Source: an uncultured Pseudomonadota bacterium
GTDB lineage: Bacteria; Myxococcota_A; UBA796; UBA9615
Reading direction: 5' to 3'
DNA length: 39,971 nucleotides
NCBI GenBank assembly: GCA_937891735.1
Contig: CALAGR010000481.1
Location: forward strand, 1 to 39,971
This document shows positions 9,626 to 17,841 of this stretch, in pieces (within the stretch, counting starts at the first letter, position 1; each line of letters begins with the position of its first letter). A program made the position numbers and the translations under genes. Under the pieces are notes generated by a model, which did no database searches, was not told the DNA's origin, and worked only from the letters and a program-made list of their open reading frames with translations.

Positions 9626-11421
9626 ACTCCCCCGCTCCCAATCCGTCCGACGATCCGTCCACCCGCTGGGACCTCACCAGCCTCTATCCGACCCCCGACG
9701 ACCCGAAGCGGGCCGCGGATCGCGACGAGGCGCTGACCCGGACCGAGGCCTTCGCCAGCCGGTATCGGGGTGAGGTCGCGGGGCTCGACGGGACCGGGCT
9801 GCGGGAGGCGCTGGACGAGCTGGCGGCCATTCGCGCCCTGGTGGTGCGGCTCGTGCGGTACGCCAGCCTGCGGTACTCGGTGGACTCCGCGGACGGCACG
9901 CTGCGCGCCGAGCACGCCGCCGCGCAGGCCCTGGTCTCCACGATGAACCAGGGCCTGGCGTTCCTGGGGGTGGAGCTGTCGGCGCTGAGCGCTGAGCACT
10001 TCGCGGGGCTGGATGGAGGCGACGCGCTGACCGATCTGCAGTGGTGGATCGACCAGGAGCTGATGTTCGCGCCGTTCACCCTGAGCGAAGACGCGGAGCG
10101 CACGATCGCCCGCAAGGACACCACCGCGAAGCAGGCGTGGGTGGACCTGTACATGCAGATCTCGTCCTCGCTGACCTTCCCGTTCGAGGTGGACGGCGAG
10201 GTCACCGAGCTCACGCGGTCCGAGGTGGCGTCCCTGCGCCTGTCGCCGGACCGGGACGTGCGGCGGCGCGCGATGGCCTCCCTCGTCGACACGTTCGCCG
10301 GCTCGTCGCAGGTCCTGGCGTTCTCGTTCAACACGCTGTTCGAGGATCACCGCTCGGAGATGGCGGAGCGGGGCTACCCGGACGTGCTGCACTACACGGT
10401 GCTCCGGGACGGGCTCACCCCCGAGATCGTGCGCGCCCTGATCGACACCACGACCGCCCAGTTCCCGGCCATCAGCCACCGCTGGCACGCGATCCGCAAG
10501 CGGGTCCTGGGCATCGAGGACTACGGCTTCGAGGACACGTACCACTCCATCTTCGGAGAGGAGCGCGCGTGCTCCTGGCCCGAGGCCCGCAAGATGGTCC
10601 CCGAGGCGTTCGCGGCGTTCGATGCGTCCGCCGGGGAGTGGGCCCGCAAGGCCCTCGACGACCGTTGGGTGGACGTGTTTCCCCGGCCCGGGAAGCGCGC
10701 GGGGGCCTTCTGCAGCTCGGCGGTGGCGCCCGATCACTCGTTCGTCATGCTCAACCACGCCGACAAGCTGGACGACGCCTTCACCCTCGCCCACGAGTTC
10801 GGCCACGCGTACCACTTCACCCTCGCCCAGAAGCAGCACCCGCTCAACTTCCACTGCGGCACGCCGCTGGCCGAGACCGCGTCCATCTTCGCTGAGCTGT
10901 GGCTGCACGAGCACCTCATGGCGAGCGGCGACGCGACGCTCAAGAAGCAGCTGCTGGCCCGGCAGATCGACGACGCCATGGGCAGCGCGATCCGCCAGAT
11001 CACCTACGTCAACTTCGAGCTGAAGGCTCACGCCCGCCGCGCCGAGGGTGTGGCCACGGCCGAGGAGTACTCCGCCATCTGGCTCGAGGAGCTGGCCCTG
11101 ACCCTGGGGCCGGACGTGCGCCTGGACCCGGACCGCGACGGCTGGTGGTGGATCATGGTCCCGCACTTCATCTTCGCCCGGTTCTACTGCTACGCGTACG
11201 CCTTCGGGAAGCTCCTGACGCTGGCCCTGTTCGGGCTGTGGCGGGAGCGCGGCGATGCGTTCGTGGCCCAGTACCAGGAGCTGCTCAGCTCCGGGGGCAG
11301 CCGCCCGCCGGCCGAGCTGGTCGCCGCGCTGGGGCTGGATCTGGCGGACCCGCAGTTCTGGCAGCGCGGACTCGACGTGCTCTCGGGGTACATGGATCAG
11401 CTCGAGGAACTGCTCGACTGA
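9622..11421 (+). CDS. pepF: M3-family oligoendopeptidase F
   Basis: 599 aa, normal for PepF-type zinc metallopeptidases that cleave short peptides in the cytoplasm. The zinc motif HEFGH is at residues 391-395 (LAHEFGHAYHFTLA). The third ligand region is ETASIFAELW, and the C-terminal part contains FIFARFYCYAYAFGKLL typical of the family. No signal peptide is seen. GTG at 9622 overlaps the TGA of the upstream protease gene (GTGA, 4 nt), which fixes the start and implies translational coupling. An 18-bp palindrome covers its stop codon; see the operator at 11417. Confidence 0.93.
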   Translation: MNSPAPNPSDDPSTRWDLTSLYPTPDDPKRAADRDEALTRTEAFASRYRGEVAGLDGTGLREALDELAAIRALVVRLVRYASLRYSVDSADGTLRAEHAAAQALVSTMNQGLAFLGVELSALSAEHFAGLDGGDALTDLQWWIDQELMFAPFTLSEDAERTIARKDTTAKQAWVDLYMQISSSLTFPFEVDGEVTELTRSEVASLRLSPDRDVRRRAMASLVDTFAGSSQVLAFSFNTLFEDHRSEMAERGYPDVLHYTVLRDGLTPEIVRALIDTTTAQFPAISHRWHAIRKRVLGIEDYGFEDTYHSIFGEERACSWPEARKMVPEAFAAFDASAGEWARKALDDRWVDVFPRPGKRAGAFCSSAVAPDHSFVMLNHADKLDDAFTLAHEFGHAYHFTLAQKQHPLNFHCGTPLAETASIFAELWLHEHLMASGDATLKKQLLARQIDDAMGSAIRQITYVNFELKAHARRAEGVATAEEYSAIWLEELALTLGPDVRLDPDRDGWWWIMVPHFIFARFYCYAYAFGKLLTLALFGLWRERGDAFVAQYQELLSSGGSRPPAELVAALGLDLADPQFWQRGLDVLSGYMDQLEELLD

Positions 11422-11434
11422 ACCGCGGTTCAGT
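11417..11434. promoter_or_regulatory. 18-bp palindromic operator ACTGAA-N6-TTCAGT upstream of the enoyl-CoA hydratase family gene
   Basis: The full 18 bp are a perfect palindrome (ACTGAACCGCGGTTCAGT), overlapping the pepF stop and ending 8 nt before the TAGGCT -10-like hexamer of the next gene. The same frame ACTGAA-N6-TTCAGT occurs at 26114-26131 upstream of the acyl-CoA dehydrogenase. Inference: operator for a common fatty-acid regulator. A transcript hairpin is the alternative, but there is no U tract. Confidence 0.6.
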
Positions 11435-11442
11435 GGGGCTGG

Positions 11443-11448
11443 TAGGCT
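11443..11448 (+). promoter_or_regulatory. TANNNT -10 element, leaderless type
   Basis: TAGGCT ends 8 nt before the ATG at 11457. No Shine-Dalgarno is visible in CTGCCCG. The palindrome at 11417-11434 occupies the -35 region, so a bound repressor would block it. Confidence 0.45.
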
Positions 11449-11456
11449 CCTGCCCG

Positions 11457-12236
11457 ATGGCCGACTTTCTCCTCGATGTGTCCTCCCACGTCGCCACCTT
11501 GACCCTGTGCAGGCCAGCGGTCAGGAACGCCCTGACCCTGCCCATGGTGGACGCCCTGGCGACGGCCATCACGGATCTGTACGACCGGGACGACGTCAAC
11601 GTGCTCGTCCTGACGGGCGAGGGCGGCCACTTCTGCGTCGGCGCGGACCTGATGGCCAACATCGAGCAGATCCAGGGCGCGCTGGGGATCGAGGGCAGCG
11701 TCGCGACGTTCCACCGGCTGCTGCGCGCGGTGTGGAACTTCCCGCGCCCCACCATCGCGGCCGTCTCGGGCGACGCGGTGGGCTTCGGCATGGATCTGAG
11801 CCTGGCCTTCGACCTGCGCATCGCCGCCCACACGGCCCGCTTCCGCCATGGCTTCTCCAACATCGCGCTGGTCCCGGACGGGGGCAGCACGATGACCCTG
11901 CAGCGGCTCGTCGGCACGGCGCGGGCGTTCGAGATCATGTACTTCAGCGACAAGGTCGAGGCCCAGCAGGCGCTGGACATGGGCCTGGTCAACCGCGTCG
12001 TGCCGGAGCCCGAGCTGGGCGCGGCCACCGCGGCGTGGGCGGGGCGCCTCGCCAGGGGCCCGCAAAAGGCGCTGCGTCTGTCCAAGCAGGCGATGCGGGC
12101 GTCGATGGGGACGGCCATGGACGAGGCGCTGGACCGGGAGTTCGCGTCCCAGGTGCAGTGCCTGTCGGGCTCGGATCCCCTCGCCGGAGTGATGGGGTGG
12201 ATGAACAAGACCGCACCCGAATTCACGGAGCGCTAG
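11457..12236 (+). CDS. Enoyl-CoA hydratase/isomerase family protein, PaaG-like
   Basis: 259 aa, crotonase fold, acting on acyl-CoA thioesters. CoA-binding and oxyanion segments are seen: FCVGADL (59-65) and AVSGDAVGFGMDLSLAFDLRIAA (102-124). The two catalytic glutamates of true hydratases are not conserved: the first position is Asp113 and the second, in HGFSNIALVPDGG, is Phe133. Asp141 in VPDGG matches the catalytic Asp of PaaG-type isomerases, whose local wording (AFSKLGLIPD) is similar. Isomerase activity (1,2-epoxyphenylacetyl-CoA or delta3-delta2-enoyl-CoA isomerase) is therefore more likely than hydration; the substrate is unknown. The operator upstream ties it to the acyl-CoA dehydrogenase at 24233-26086. 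The exporter gene follows 7 bp downstream. Confidence 0.87.
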   Translation: MADFLLDVSSHVATLTLCRPAVRNALTLPMVDALATAITDLYDRDDVNVLVLTGEGGHFCVGADLMANIEQIQGALGIEGSVATFHRLLRAVWNFPRPTIAAVSGDAVGFGMDLSLAFDLRIAAHTARFRHGFSNIALVPDGGSTMTLQRLVGTARAFEIMYFSDKVEAQQALDMGLVNRVVPEPELGAATAAWAGRLARGPQKALRLSKQAMRASMGTAMDEALDREFASQVQCLSGSDPLAGVMGWMNKTAPEFTER

Positions 12237-12243
12237 CGCCATC

Positions 12244-14508
12244 GTGTACCCGTCCAGCCGATGGAGTCGCGGACTGATCGTCCTCGCCGTGCTGCTGATC
12301 TCAGCGCTCGCCGCGTGGCAGCTCAGAGGGCTCCGGTTCGACACGAGCCTGGACGTGTGGTTCGTCGAGGACGACCCCGATCTGCAGGCGTATCACGAGT
12401 TCCTCGACATCTTCGAGAGCGACCAGATCCTCATCGTGACCTGGGAGGACCCGGAGCTGTGGACGGCGGAGGGCATGGCGGCGCTGGACCGCTACACCCG
12501 CGAGATCGCGGCCATGGAGTTTGTCCAGGACGCGCGGTCCCTCGCCAGCTCGAGCGAGGTCGTCGCGGAGCCGGGGCTGCTGTCGGTCCGGCCGCTGTGG
12601 GACCCGGACGCGGACGAGCCCCAGGACATGGCGGCGCTGAAGGCGCGGATCCTCGACGACGAGATGTTCGTCGGCAAGCTGATCGACGCGGGGGGGCGCA
12701 ACGCGGCGGTGATGGTGACCGTCGAGCACCACCTGGAGGACAGCCACTACAAGATCCTCCTGGCGGAGAAGTTCAGGGCCCTGGGGGAGCGGATCGAGGC
12801 AGAGCGAGGCCACGTCGTGCACCTCGCGGGGCCGCCCATCCTGGACGACGCCTTCTTCCGCTACACCTCCGCGGATCTGATGAAGATCTTCCCGATGATG
12901 CTGGTGGCCATCGTCCTGGTGATCCTGGTGCTGTTCAGGACGTGGCAGGCGCTGCTGCTCCCCATGGTGGTGGTGGCGGTCAGCGCGCTGTGGACGACGG
13001 GGATCATGGGGGCCTTCGGGATCCACATCACCGTGGTGCACAACATCATCTATCCGCTGATCCTGGGGCTGTCGATCGCCTCGTCGATCCACGTGATGTC
13101 GCGCACGCTGATCCACCGCGGGCTGGGCAAGGGTCCAGACGAGGCGGCGATGCGGGCGCTCAAGGATCTGTTCGCGCCCTGCTTCTATACGACGCTGACC
13201 ACGGTGGGCGGGCTGCTGTCGCTGTGGGTGGGGGACCTGAAGCCGGTGCGGGAGTTCGGTGCGCTGTCCGCGTGCGGGGCGGCGTTCGCGCTGATCCTGA
13301 CCTACCTGCTCGGCCCGCTGCTCCTGCCCCTGCTGCCCAGGCCGAAGGAGAAGCTGCCGGAGCTGGCCAACAACGGCCTGCTCGACCGCTTCCTGCTCCG
13401 GCTGACGCTGTTGAGCGAGCGGCACGCCCGGCGCGTGATCCTGGGGAGCGCCCTGGTGGTGGTCGTCGCCCTGGCGGGGCTGCCGCGGCTGAAGACGGGG
13501 GCCAACGTCCTGGAGTACTTCCACGCCGACGACCCGGTTCGGGTCGATGCCGAGTTCGTGGACGCGCACATGGGCGGCACCACGACGCTGGAGATCTTCA
13601 TCGACACCGGCAAGCCCGATGGGCTCAAGGAGCCCGCCGTCCTGCGGGAGATGGAGGCGATCGGCGAGTACATGAACGGCATCGAGGGGGTGGGCGCGAC
13701 GATCTCCCTGTCCGACTTCGTGCGCGAGCTGCGGCGCGTGCAGCGGGGCGGCGCGAAGGAGGAGCGCCGGGTGCCGGACACGCGGGCTGAGGTGTCCCAG
13801 CTCCTGCTCATGCTCGACGATCCGAAGGAGCTGGAGCGCATGGCGGACTTCGACTTCGCCCGCGGACGGATCACCGCGACGGTGCAGATGAGCAAGGTGA
13901 CGAGCCTGACGCAGCACATCCCCGAGCTGGAGGAGCGGCTCGCGGCGGGGTTCGGGCCGCTGGGGGTGAAGGCCACGGCCACGGGCCAGAGCCGGCTCAT
14001 CCACAACATGGAGCAGTACCTGCTGGCGACGATGGTCAAGTCGTTGGGGTTGGCGTTCGTGCTGGTGGGCGTGCTGATGGCCTTCGCGCTCCGGTCGGTG
14101 AAGCTCGGTGCGTTCTCGATGATCCCCAACGTGGCGCCCATCGCGGTGGCGCTGGGCACGATGGCCTGGGTGGGCATGCGCCTGGACCCGGCGACGGCGA
14201 CGACGGGGGCGCTGGCCCTGGGCCTCGTGGTGGACGACACGCTGCACTTCCTGCACCAGTTCCGCGAGTGGGCGGTGAAGGGCGTGTCCATCCAGGAGGC
14301 CACCGAGCGCACCATGCGGGTCACGGGCCGGGCGTTGGTGATGACGACGGTGATCCTCGTGGCCGCGTTCGCGTCGATGCTGGTGGCCAGCTTCACGCCG
14401 AACAACAACTTCGGCCTGCTGAGCGCCTACACCATCGGCCTGGCGCTGGTGGCGGACCTGGTGGTGCTCCCGGCGGCGATCGCCCTGATCAAGCCACGCT
14501 TCGGGTAG
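12244..14508 (+). CDS. MMPL/RND-family exporter
   Basis: 754 aa, starting at GTG 12244, 7 bp after the previous stop. The topology is two RND repeats: TM1 at about 12-30, a periplasmic loop, a five-TM bundle (about 213-372), TM7 near 395-415, a second loop, and a final five-TM bundle (about 595-752), giving 12 TMs. RND signature helices are visible: LILGLSIASSIHVMSR in the first half and LGLVVDDTLHFLHQF in the second, with the paired Asp used for proton coupling. Proteins of this size and type export lipids or other amphiphiles without a dedicated adaptor. The acyl-CoA gene before it and the glycosyltransferase-like gene after it suggest a lipid or glycolipid cargo; that is inference. Confidence 0.88.
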   Translation: MYPSSRWSRGLIVLAVLLISALAAWQLRGLRFDTSLDVWFVEDDPDLQAYHEFLDIFESDQILIVTWEDPELWTAEGMAALDRYTREIAAMEFVQDARSLASSSEVVAEPGLLSVRPLWDPDADEPQDMAALKARILDDEMFVGKLIDAGGRNAAVMVTVEHHLEDSHYKILLAEKFRALGERIEAERGHVVHLAGPPILDDAFFRYTSADLMKIFPMMLVAIVLVILVLFRTWQALLLPMVVVAVSALWTTGIMGAFGIHITVVHNIIYPLILGLSIASSIHVMSRTLIHRGLGKGPDEAAMRALKDLFAPCFYTTLTTVGGLLSLWVGDLKPVREFGALSACGAAFALILTYLLGPLLLPLLPRPKEKLPELANNGLLDRFLLRLTLLSERHARRVILGSALVVVVALAGLPRLKTGANVLEYFHADDPVRVDAEFVDAHMGGTTTLEIFIDTGKPDGLKEPAVLREMEAIGEYMNGIEGVGATISLSDFVRELRRVQRGGAKEERRVPDTRAEVSQLLLMLDDPKELERMADFDFARGRITATVQMSKVTSLTQHIPELEERLAAGFGPLGVKATATGQSRLIHNMEQYLLATMVKSLGLAFVLVGVLMAFALRSVKLGAFSMIPNVAPIAVALGTMAWVGMRLDPATATTGALALGLVVDDTLHFLHQFREWAVKGVSIQEATERTMRVTGRALVMTTVILVAAFASMLVASFTPNNNFGLLSAYTIGLALVADLVVLPAAIALIKPRFG

Positions 14509-14512
14509 CGGC

Positions 14513-15985
14513 GTGCCGGCCCCCTCCGCCTCTCCCCCAGTGAGCCGACGGATGCTGTTCCTGGCCCTGGGCGGGTACCTGCTGGTGATCGGCGCGACGG
14601 TGTCGACCTTCGGCTGGGTCTGGGACGACCGCGCCTTCCTGGCTGGCCCCCGCCCGCCCCTCGGTGAGTGGCTCCGGCTGGCCTGGACGAGCGACTTCTG
14701 GGCCCTGGCGTCCGAAGACGCGCGCCACGCGTCGGGCATGTTCCGGCCGGTGACGTCCACCACCCACGCCGTCGAGCGCGCGATCTTCGGCGAGAGCCCC
14801 GGCCTCGCCCACGTCGTCAACCTCCTGATCCACGCCGCCACGGCCCTGCTGACCGGGCTCCTGGCCAGGCGCCTCGGGGGCGCCGCGTGGGTCGCCGCCG
14901 GCTTCGTGCTGCTGCACCCCCACGCCAACGAGCTGCTGGGCATGGTGGCGGGCCGGACCGACGCCCTCGCCGCCGTGTTCATCCTGGGCGCGCTGCTGCT
15001 CGGTCCCGCTTCGGTGGCCGGCGACGAACCGGGCGGGCGGAGGCTGCTCCGGGGGACGGCGGCGGGGGCCTGTGTCGCCCTCGCCTGCCTCGCGAAGGAG
15101 ATCGGCTTCGTGGCCCCGGGCCTGTGGATCCTCGTCGATGTCCTGCGGGGCGGGCGGGATCCGCGTCGCTGGATCGCGCCGGTGGTCGGAGCCGCGGTGG
15201 CGGCGGCGATCCGGGTCGCGGCGCTGGGCTCGGCGTTCGGTGAGCACGATCCCGGCGGGCGCCTCGACGTGATCGGGGGGCTCGCCTCGACGGGCTGGGC
15301 GTTCGCCGACTCCCTGGTGGCCATTCCCACGGCGCCCTGGCCGCCCCCGCACGCGGCCGCTGGGGGCCTCCTCGTGCTCGTCGGCGCGATCGTGCTCGGC
15401 GTCGCGGGGCGGCGCTGGGGCGCGTGGTTCGCGGTGGCCTGGGTCGTGATCGCCTGGGCGCCGATGGCCGACTGGACCGGCCTCGGCATCCGGTCCTCCC
15501 GCGCGCTGCTGTACGTGCCGATCATCGGGCTCGCCCTGGGGATCGCCCGGCTCCCGGTCTGGGAGCGGGGGTCTCGGGGCGCGCTGGCGGTCGCGGGCGT
15601 CGTGGGCCTTCTCTTCGCGGGGCTTCAGGGGTGGAGCGTGTCGAGGTGGGGCTCCGAGGAGGTGCTTTGGCAGGCGTCGGCCCGGCAGAACCCGGACTCG
15701 CCCGTGCCCTGGCTCAACCTGGGCCGCGCGCAGATCGAGGGCGGTGACCTCGTCGGCGGACGCTACTCCTACATGCAGGCCGCGGCGCTCTCCCAACGGG
15801 CGCGGGACGCGGCCCACTTCGTGTCCGCCGCGACGGCGCTCGGTACGATGGCCATGAACGAGGGCGATCTCGAGGGGGCGCGCGTGTTCCTGCAGGACGC
15901 TGTGGAGGTGGCCGGCGCCGCCAACGCCCGGGACGCGGTGGCGCTCCTCGAGGAGGTCGAGCGCAGACTGCTCCGTCCTGACTGA
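14513..15985 (+). CDS. TMTC-like GT-C family membrane protein with C-terminal TPRs
   Basis: 490 aa. Multiple membrane helices span about 12-370. The N-terminal wording is that of GT-C glycosyltransferases of the TMTC/O-mannosyltransferase-like group: FGWVWDDRAFL with the acidic pair, HASGMFRPVTSTTHAVERAIFG, HVVNLLIHAATALL and MVAGRTDALAAVF. A soluble C-terminal part (about 385-490) contains tetratricopeptide-like helices (NPDSPVPWLNLGRAQIEGGDL and MAMNEGDLEGARVFLQDAVEVA). The start is probably GTG 14513, 4 bp after the exporter stop; GTG 14540 and ATG 14552 are alternatives just before the first TM. It is predicted to transfer sugar from a lipid-linked donor on the periplasmic face. The donor and acceptor are unknown. 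Confidence 0.75.
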   Translation: MPAPSASPPVSRRMLFLALGGYLLVIGATVSTFGWVWDDRAFLAGPRPPLGEWLRLAWTSDFWALASEDARHASGMFRPVTSTTHAVERAIFGESPGLAHVVNLLIHAATALLTGLLARRLGGAAWVAAGFVLLHPHANELLGMVAGRTDALAAVFILGALLLGPASVAGDEPGGRRLLRGTAAGACVALACLAKEIGFVAPGLWILVDVLRGGRDPRRWIAPVVGAAVAAAIRVAALGSAFGEHDPGGRLDVIGGLASTGWAFADSLVAIPTAPWPPPHAAAGGLLVLVGAIVLGVAGRRWGAWFAVAWVVIAWAPMADWTGLGIRSSRALLYVPIIGLALGIARLPVWERGSRGALAVAGVVGLLFAGLQGWSVSRWGSEEVLWQASARQNPDSPVPWLNLGRAQIEGGDLVGGRYSYMQAAALSQRARDAAHFVSAATALGTMAMNEGDLEGARVFLQDAVEVAGAANARDAVALLEEVERRLLRPD

Positions 15986-15997
15986 ATTGCCCTGACA

Positions 15998-16003
15998 TAC
16001 AAT
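15998..16003 (+). promoter_or_regulatory. Possible -10 box upstream of the lipoprotein gene
   Basis: TACAAT (5/6 match to TATAAT) sits in an unusually AT-rich stretch (15993-16030) between genes. There is no good -35 at 16-18 bp. It would leave a leader of about 50 nt to the ATG at 16058. Confidence 0.3.
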
Positions 16004-16057
16004 CACGCCAACCAAACATCGATTCCCTTCGCACTGTCCTGACGCCACTCTGTCGGC

Positions 16058-17356
16058 ATGAAGCGACTCGCCCTCCTCTCCGCCCTCGCCTTGCCCCTCG
16101 GGGCCTGCTCCTCGGACACGAGCCTGCGCCTCGCGCCGCCGCCGGACGAGGACCTGCTGGGGGCGGGGGATCCCGCCGCGACCGATCCGGCCGGGGACTC
16201 GGGGTTCGGAAGCGGCTCTGGTGGCGACTCCCCCTGGGCGAACCTCGATCCGGGGGACATCCCGGATGACCTGTTCGCGGTGGCGTGGGTGGACGTCACC
16301 ACCGACTGCTGGAACTGCACCTACGGCCCCACCGCCCCCAGCCGGTACGACCTGATCGACGCCCTGGGCCGGGTCGTGTCGTCCTTCGCCTTGCCGTTCG
16401 AGTGGGAGGACTCCTGGTACAAGCCCGAGCTCCTGAATCTCGCCGCGTCGGGCCCGGGCCGATTCATCGTGTCCAACCTGGTCTACGTCGAGTCCGGGGT
16501 GGAGCAGGTGGTGTGGGAGGCCGACGCCTTCGCCGACACCGCCACCGTGATCGCCCGGGTGCGGACCGGTGAGGTGGAGCTGCCCCTGGCGGGGATCACG
16601 GTCCCGCTGCCCATCGACTCCTGGGCCCAGGACGACCGGGTGCTGCCCGATCCCACCGATCCGGCCCGCCTCCTCATCGTGCCCACGAGCAGCTCGCCCT
16701 ACCTGCCCAGCGACTTCCGGGCGATCTGGTCGCTGTCCGTGACGGATCCGGACGCGCTCGTGCGCACCTGGACCCTGCCCGAGCTGGTGCCCGCCGAGCT
16801 CCTGCCGGCCAGCTGGGACAGCATCCCGTCGCCCTGGCTCGCCCGCCTCGCCGACGACGACAGCGGCCGCCTCATCCTGGGCCTGACGGGCTTCGAGACC
16901 ATCTCCGAGCCGGACTCGAAGATCGTGCACCTGCTCCCCAAGGAGATCCTGATGAGCGTGGATCTCGACGCGCCGGACGAGCGCTGGGTCCTGCCCTCGG
17001 CGGGCATGAACCTGTCGTACACGCCGCTGGTGGCGCCGCCCTCGCCGGAGCGCCCTGCAACGGTGCTGTGGATGCCGGGGTACTGCGAAGACACGGTCAT
17101 GCTGTGGGAGGAGGGCGTGATCGCCCAGATGACGCTGCCCATCGAAGACCAGTGCGCGGTCCTGGGGCCGCTGCTCGACGCGGCCAGCCGCAGCTTCATC
17201 TACACGGCCTGGGCCGACGAGCCCGAGTGGCCCGGAGCCCAGCGGCTGGTCGTCAGCCACCAGGGCGAAGAGGTCTGGAGCCTGGACCGCCTGCGGGTGG
17301 GCCTGTCCGAGCGGCCGTTCGCGGTCATCGGCATGACCCGGGTGCCGCAGGACTGA
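16058..17356 (+). CDS. Lipoprotein of unknown function
   Basis: 432 aa. A lipoprotein signal peptide is clear: MKRLALLSALALPLGACSSD with the lipobox LGAC and Cys17 as the lipidation site. A flexible Pro/Gly/Ser-rich linker follows (about 25-65). The remainder is beta-rich, with recurring strands that end in aromatic and acidic residues (for example ELLNLAASGPGRFIVSNLVYVES, ARLADDDSGRLILGLTGFETIS, FIYTAWADEPEWPGAQRLVVSH), suggesting a beta-propeller. No family was recognised. It stands alone: a 72-bp gap separates it from the GT-C gene upstream, and the next gene starts 42 bp downstream. Confidence 0.8.
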   Translation: MKRLALLSALALPLGACSSDTSLRLAPPPDEDLLGAGDPAATDPAGDSGFGSGSGGDSPWANLDPGDIPDDLFAVAWVDVTTDCWNCTYGPTAPSRYDLIDALGRVVSSFALPFEWEDSWYKPELLNLAASGPGRFIVSNLVYVESGVEQVVWEADAFADTATVIARVRTGEVELPLAGITVPLPIDSWAQDDRVLPDPTDPARLLIVPTSSSPYLPSDFRAIWSLSVTDPDALVRTWTLPELVPAELLPASWDSIPSPWLARLADDDSGRLILGLTGFETISEPDSKIVHLLPKEILMSVDLDAPDERWVLPSAGMNLSYTPLVAPPSPERPATVLWMPGYCEDTVMLWEEGVIAQMTLPIEDQCAVLGPLLDAASRSFIYTAWADEPEWPGAQRLVVSHQGEEVWSLDRLRVGLSERPFAVIGMTRVPQD

Positions 17357-17385
17357 ACCCTGTCAGGAGGGCCGTCGAGCCCTGG

Positions 17386-17391
17386 TAGCTT
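17386..17391 (+). promoter_or_regulatory. TANNNT -10 element, leaderless type
   Basis: TAGCTT ends 7 nt before the GTG at 17399. No Shine-Dalgarno sequence lies between them. Confidence 0.4.
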
Positions 17392-17398
17392 GGCGTGC

Positions 17399-17680
17399 GT
17401 GTCTCGCTCCTGCCTCCTGGTCGCGTTCCTGTTCACCTGCGTCGCTTGCACGGGGACTGACGCCGTGGACTTCGACTTCGATGGTGTGGTGGACCGGGAC
17501 GACTGCGCGCCAGACAACCCCGCGGTCTTCCCTGGCCAGGTCGAGATCCCGGACAACGGAATCGACGATGACTGCAGTGGAGGGGATCTTCGCTGTGACG
17601 CGGACGGCGACGGGAGCATCGCGCAGCTCTGCGAGGGACCCGACTGCGACGACCTGAGCGCGCGTGCTCTGTACCTGGGG
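17399..17680 (+). CDS. MopE-repeat/FG-GAP lipoprotein, 5' part before frameshift
   Basis: This is the first part of a gene that continues at 17842-20574 in another frame. GTG 17399 gives a lipoprotein-type signal (VSRSCLLVAFLFTCVAC, Cys17); an upstream TTG at 17390 is in frame but less likely. The mature part begins VDFDFDGVVDRDDCAPDNPAVFPGQVEIPDNGIDDDC, two linked MopE-type metal-binding motifs. Sense ends near ALYLG. Adding one G to the GGGG run at 17677-17680 joins this frame to GDCLDEDEDG in the downstream frame. It then restores exactly the ten residues that separate DCD from DCLD in the paralogue at 20585-23680. In the sequence as given, the frame runs on in nonsense to a stop at 18151. 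Confidence 0.7.
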
Positions 17681-17841
17681 ACTGCCTCGACGAAGACGAG
17701 GATGGGTTCCGGCGCTGCGATGGAGACTGCGACGACTTCGATGGCGCGAGGTTTCCGGGCAACCCCGAGACCTGCGACGGGCGCGACAACGACTGCAACA
17801 CGGAGATCCCCGGCGACGAGGCCGACGCGGACGCGGACGGC

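Noticed and set aside
12301-15525. Very long open frame (1074 codons) on the minus strand opposite the exporter and GT-C genes
   Set aside because: Composition is Arg/His/Gln-rich without domains, and the plus-strand genes have clear motifs; a GC-rich shadow frame. The same applies to 14489-17260 (minus), 1930-3369 (plus) and 21212-23734 (plus).
17353-17366. CTGA-N6-TCAG inverted repeat before the MopE gene
   Set aside because: The arms are only 4 bp and the geometry differs from ACTGAA-N6-TTCAGT; chance is likely.
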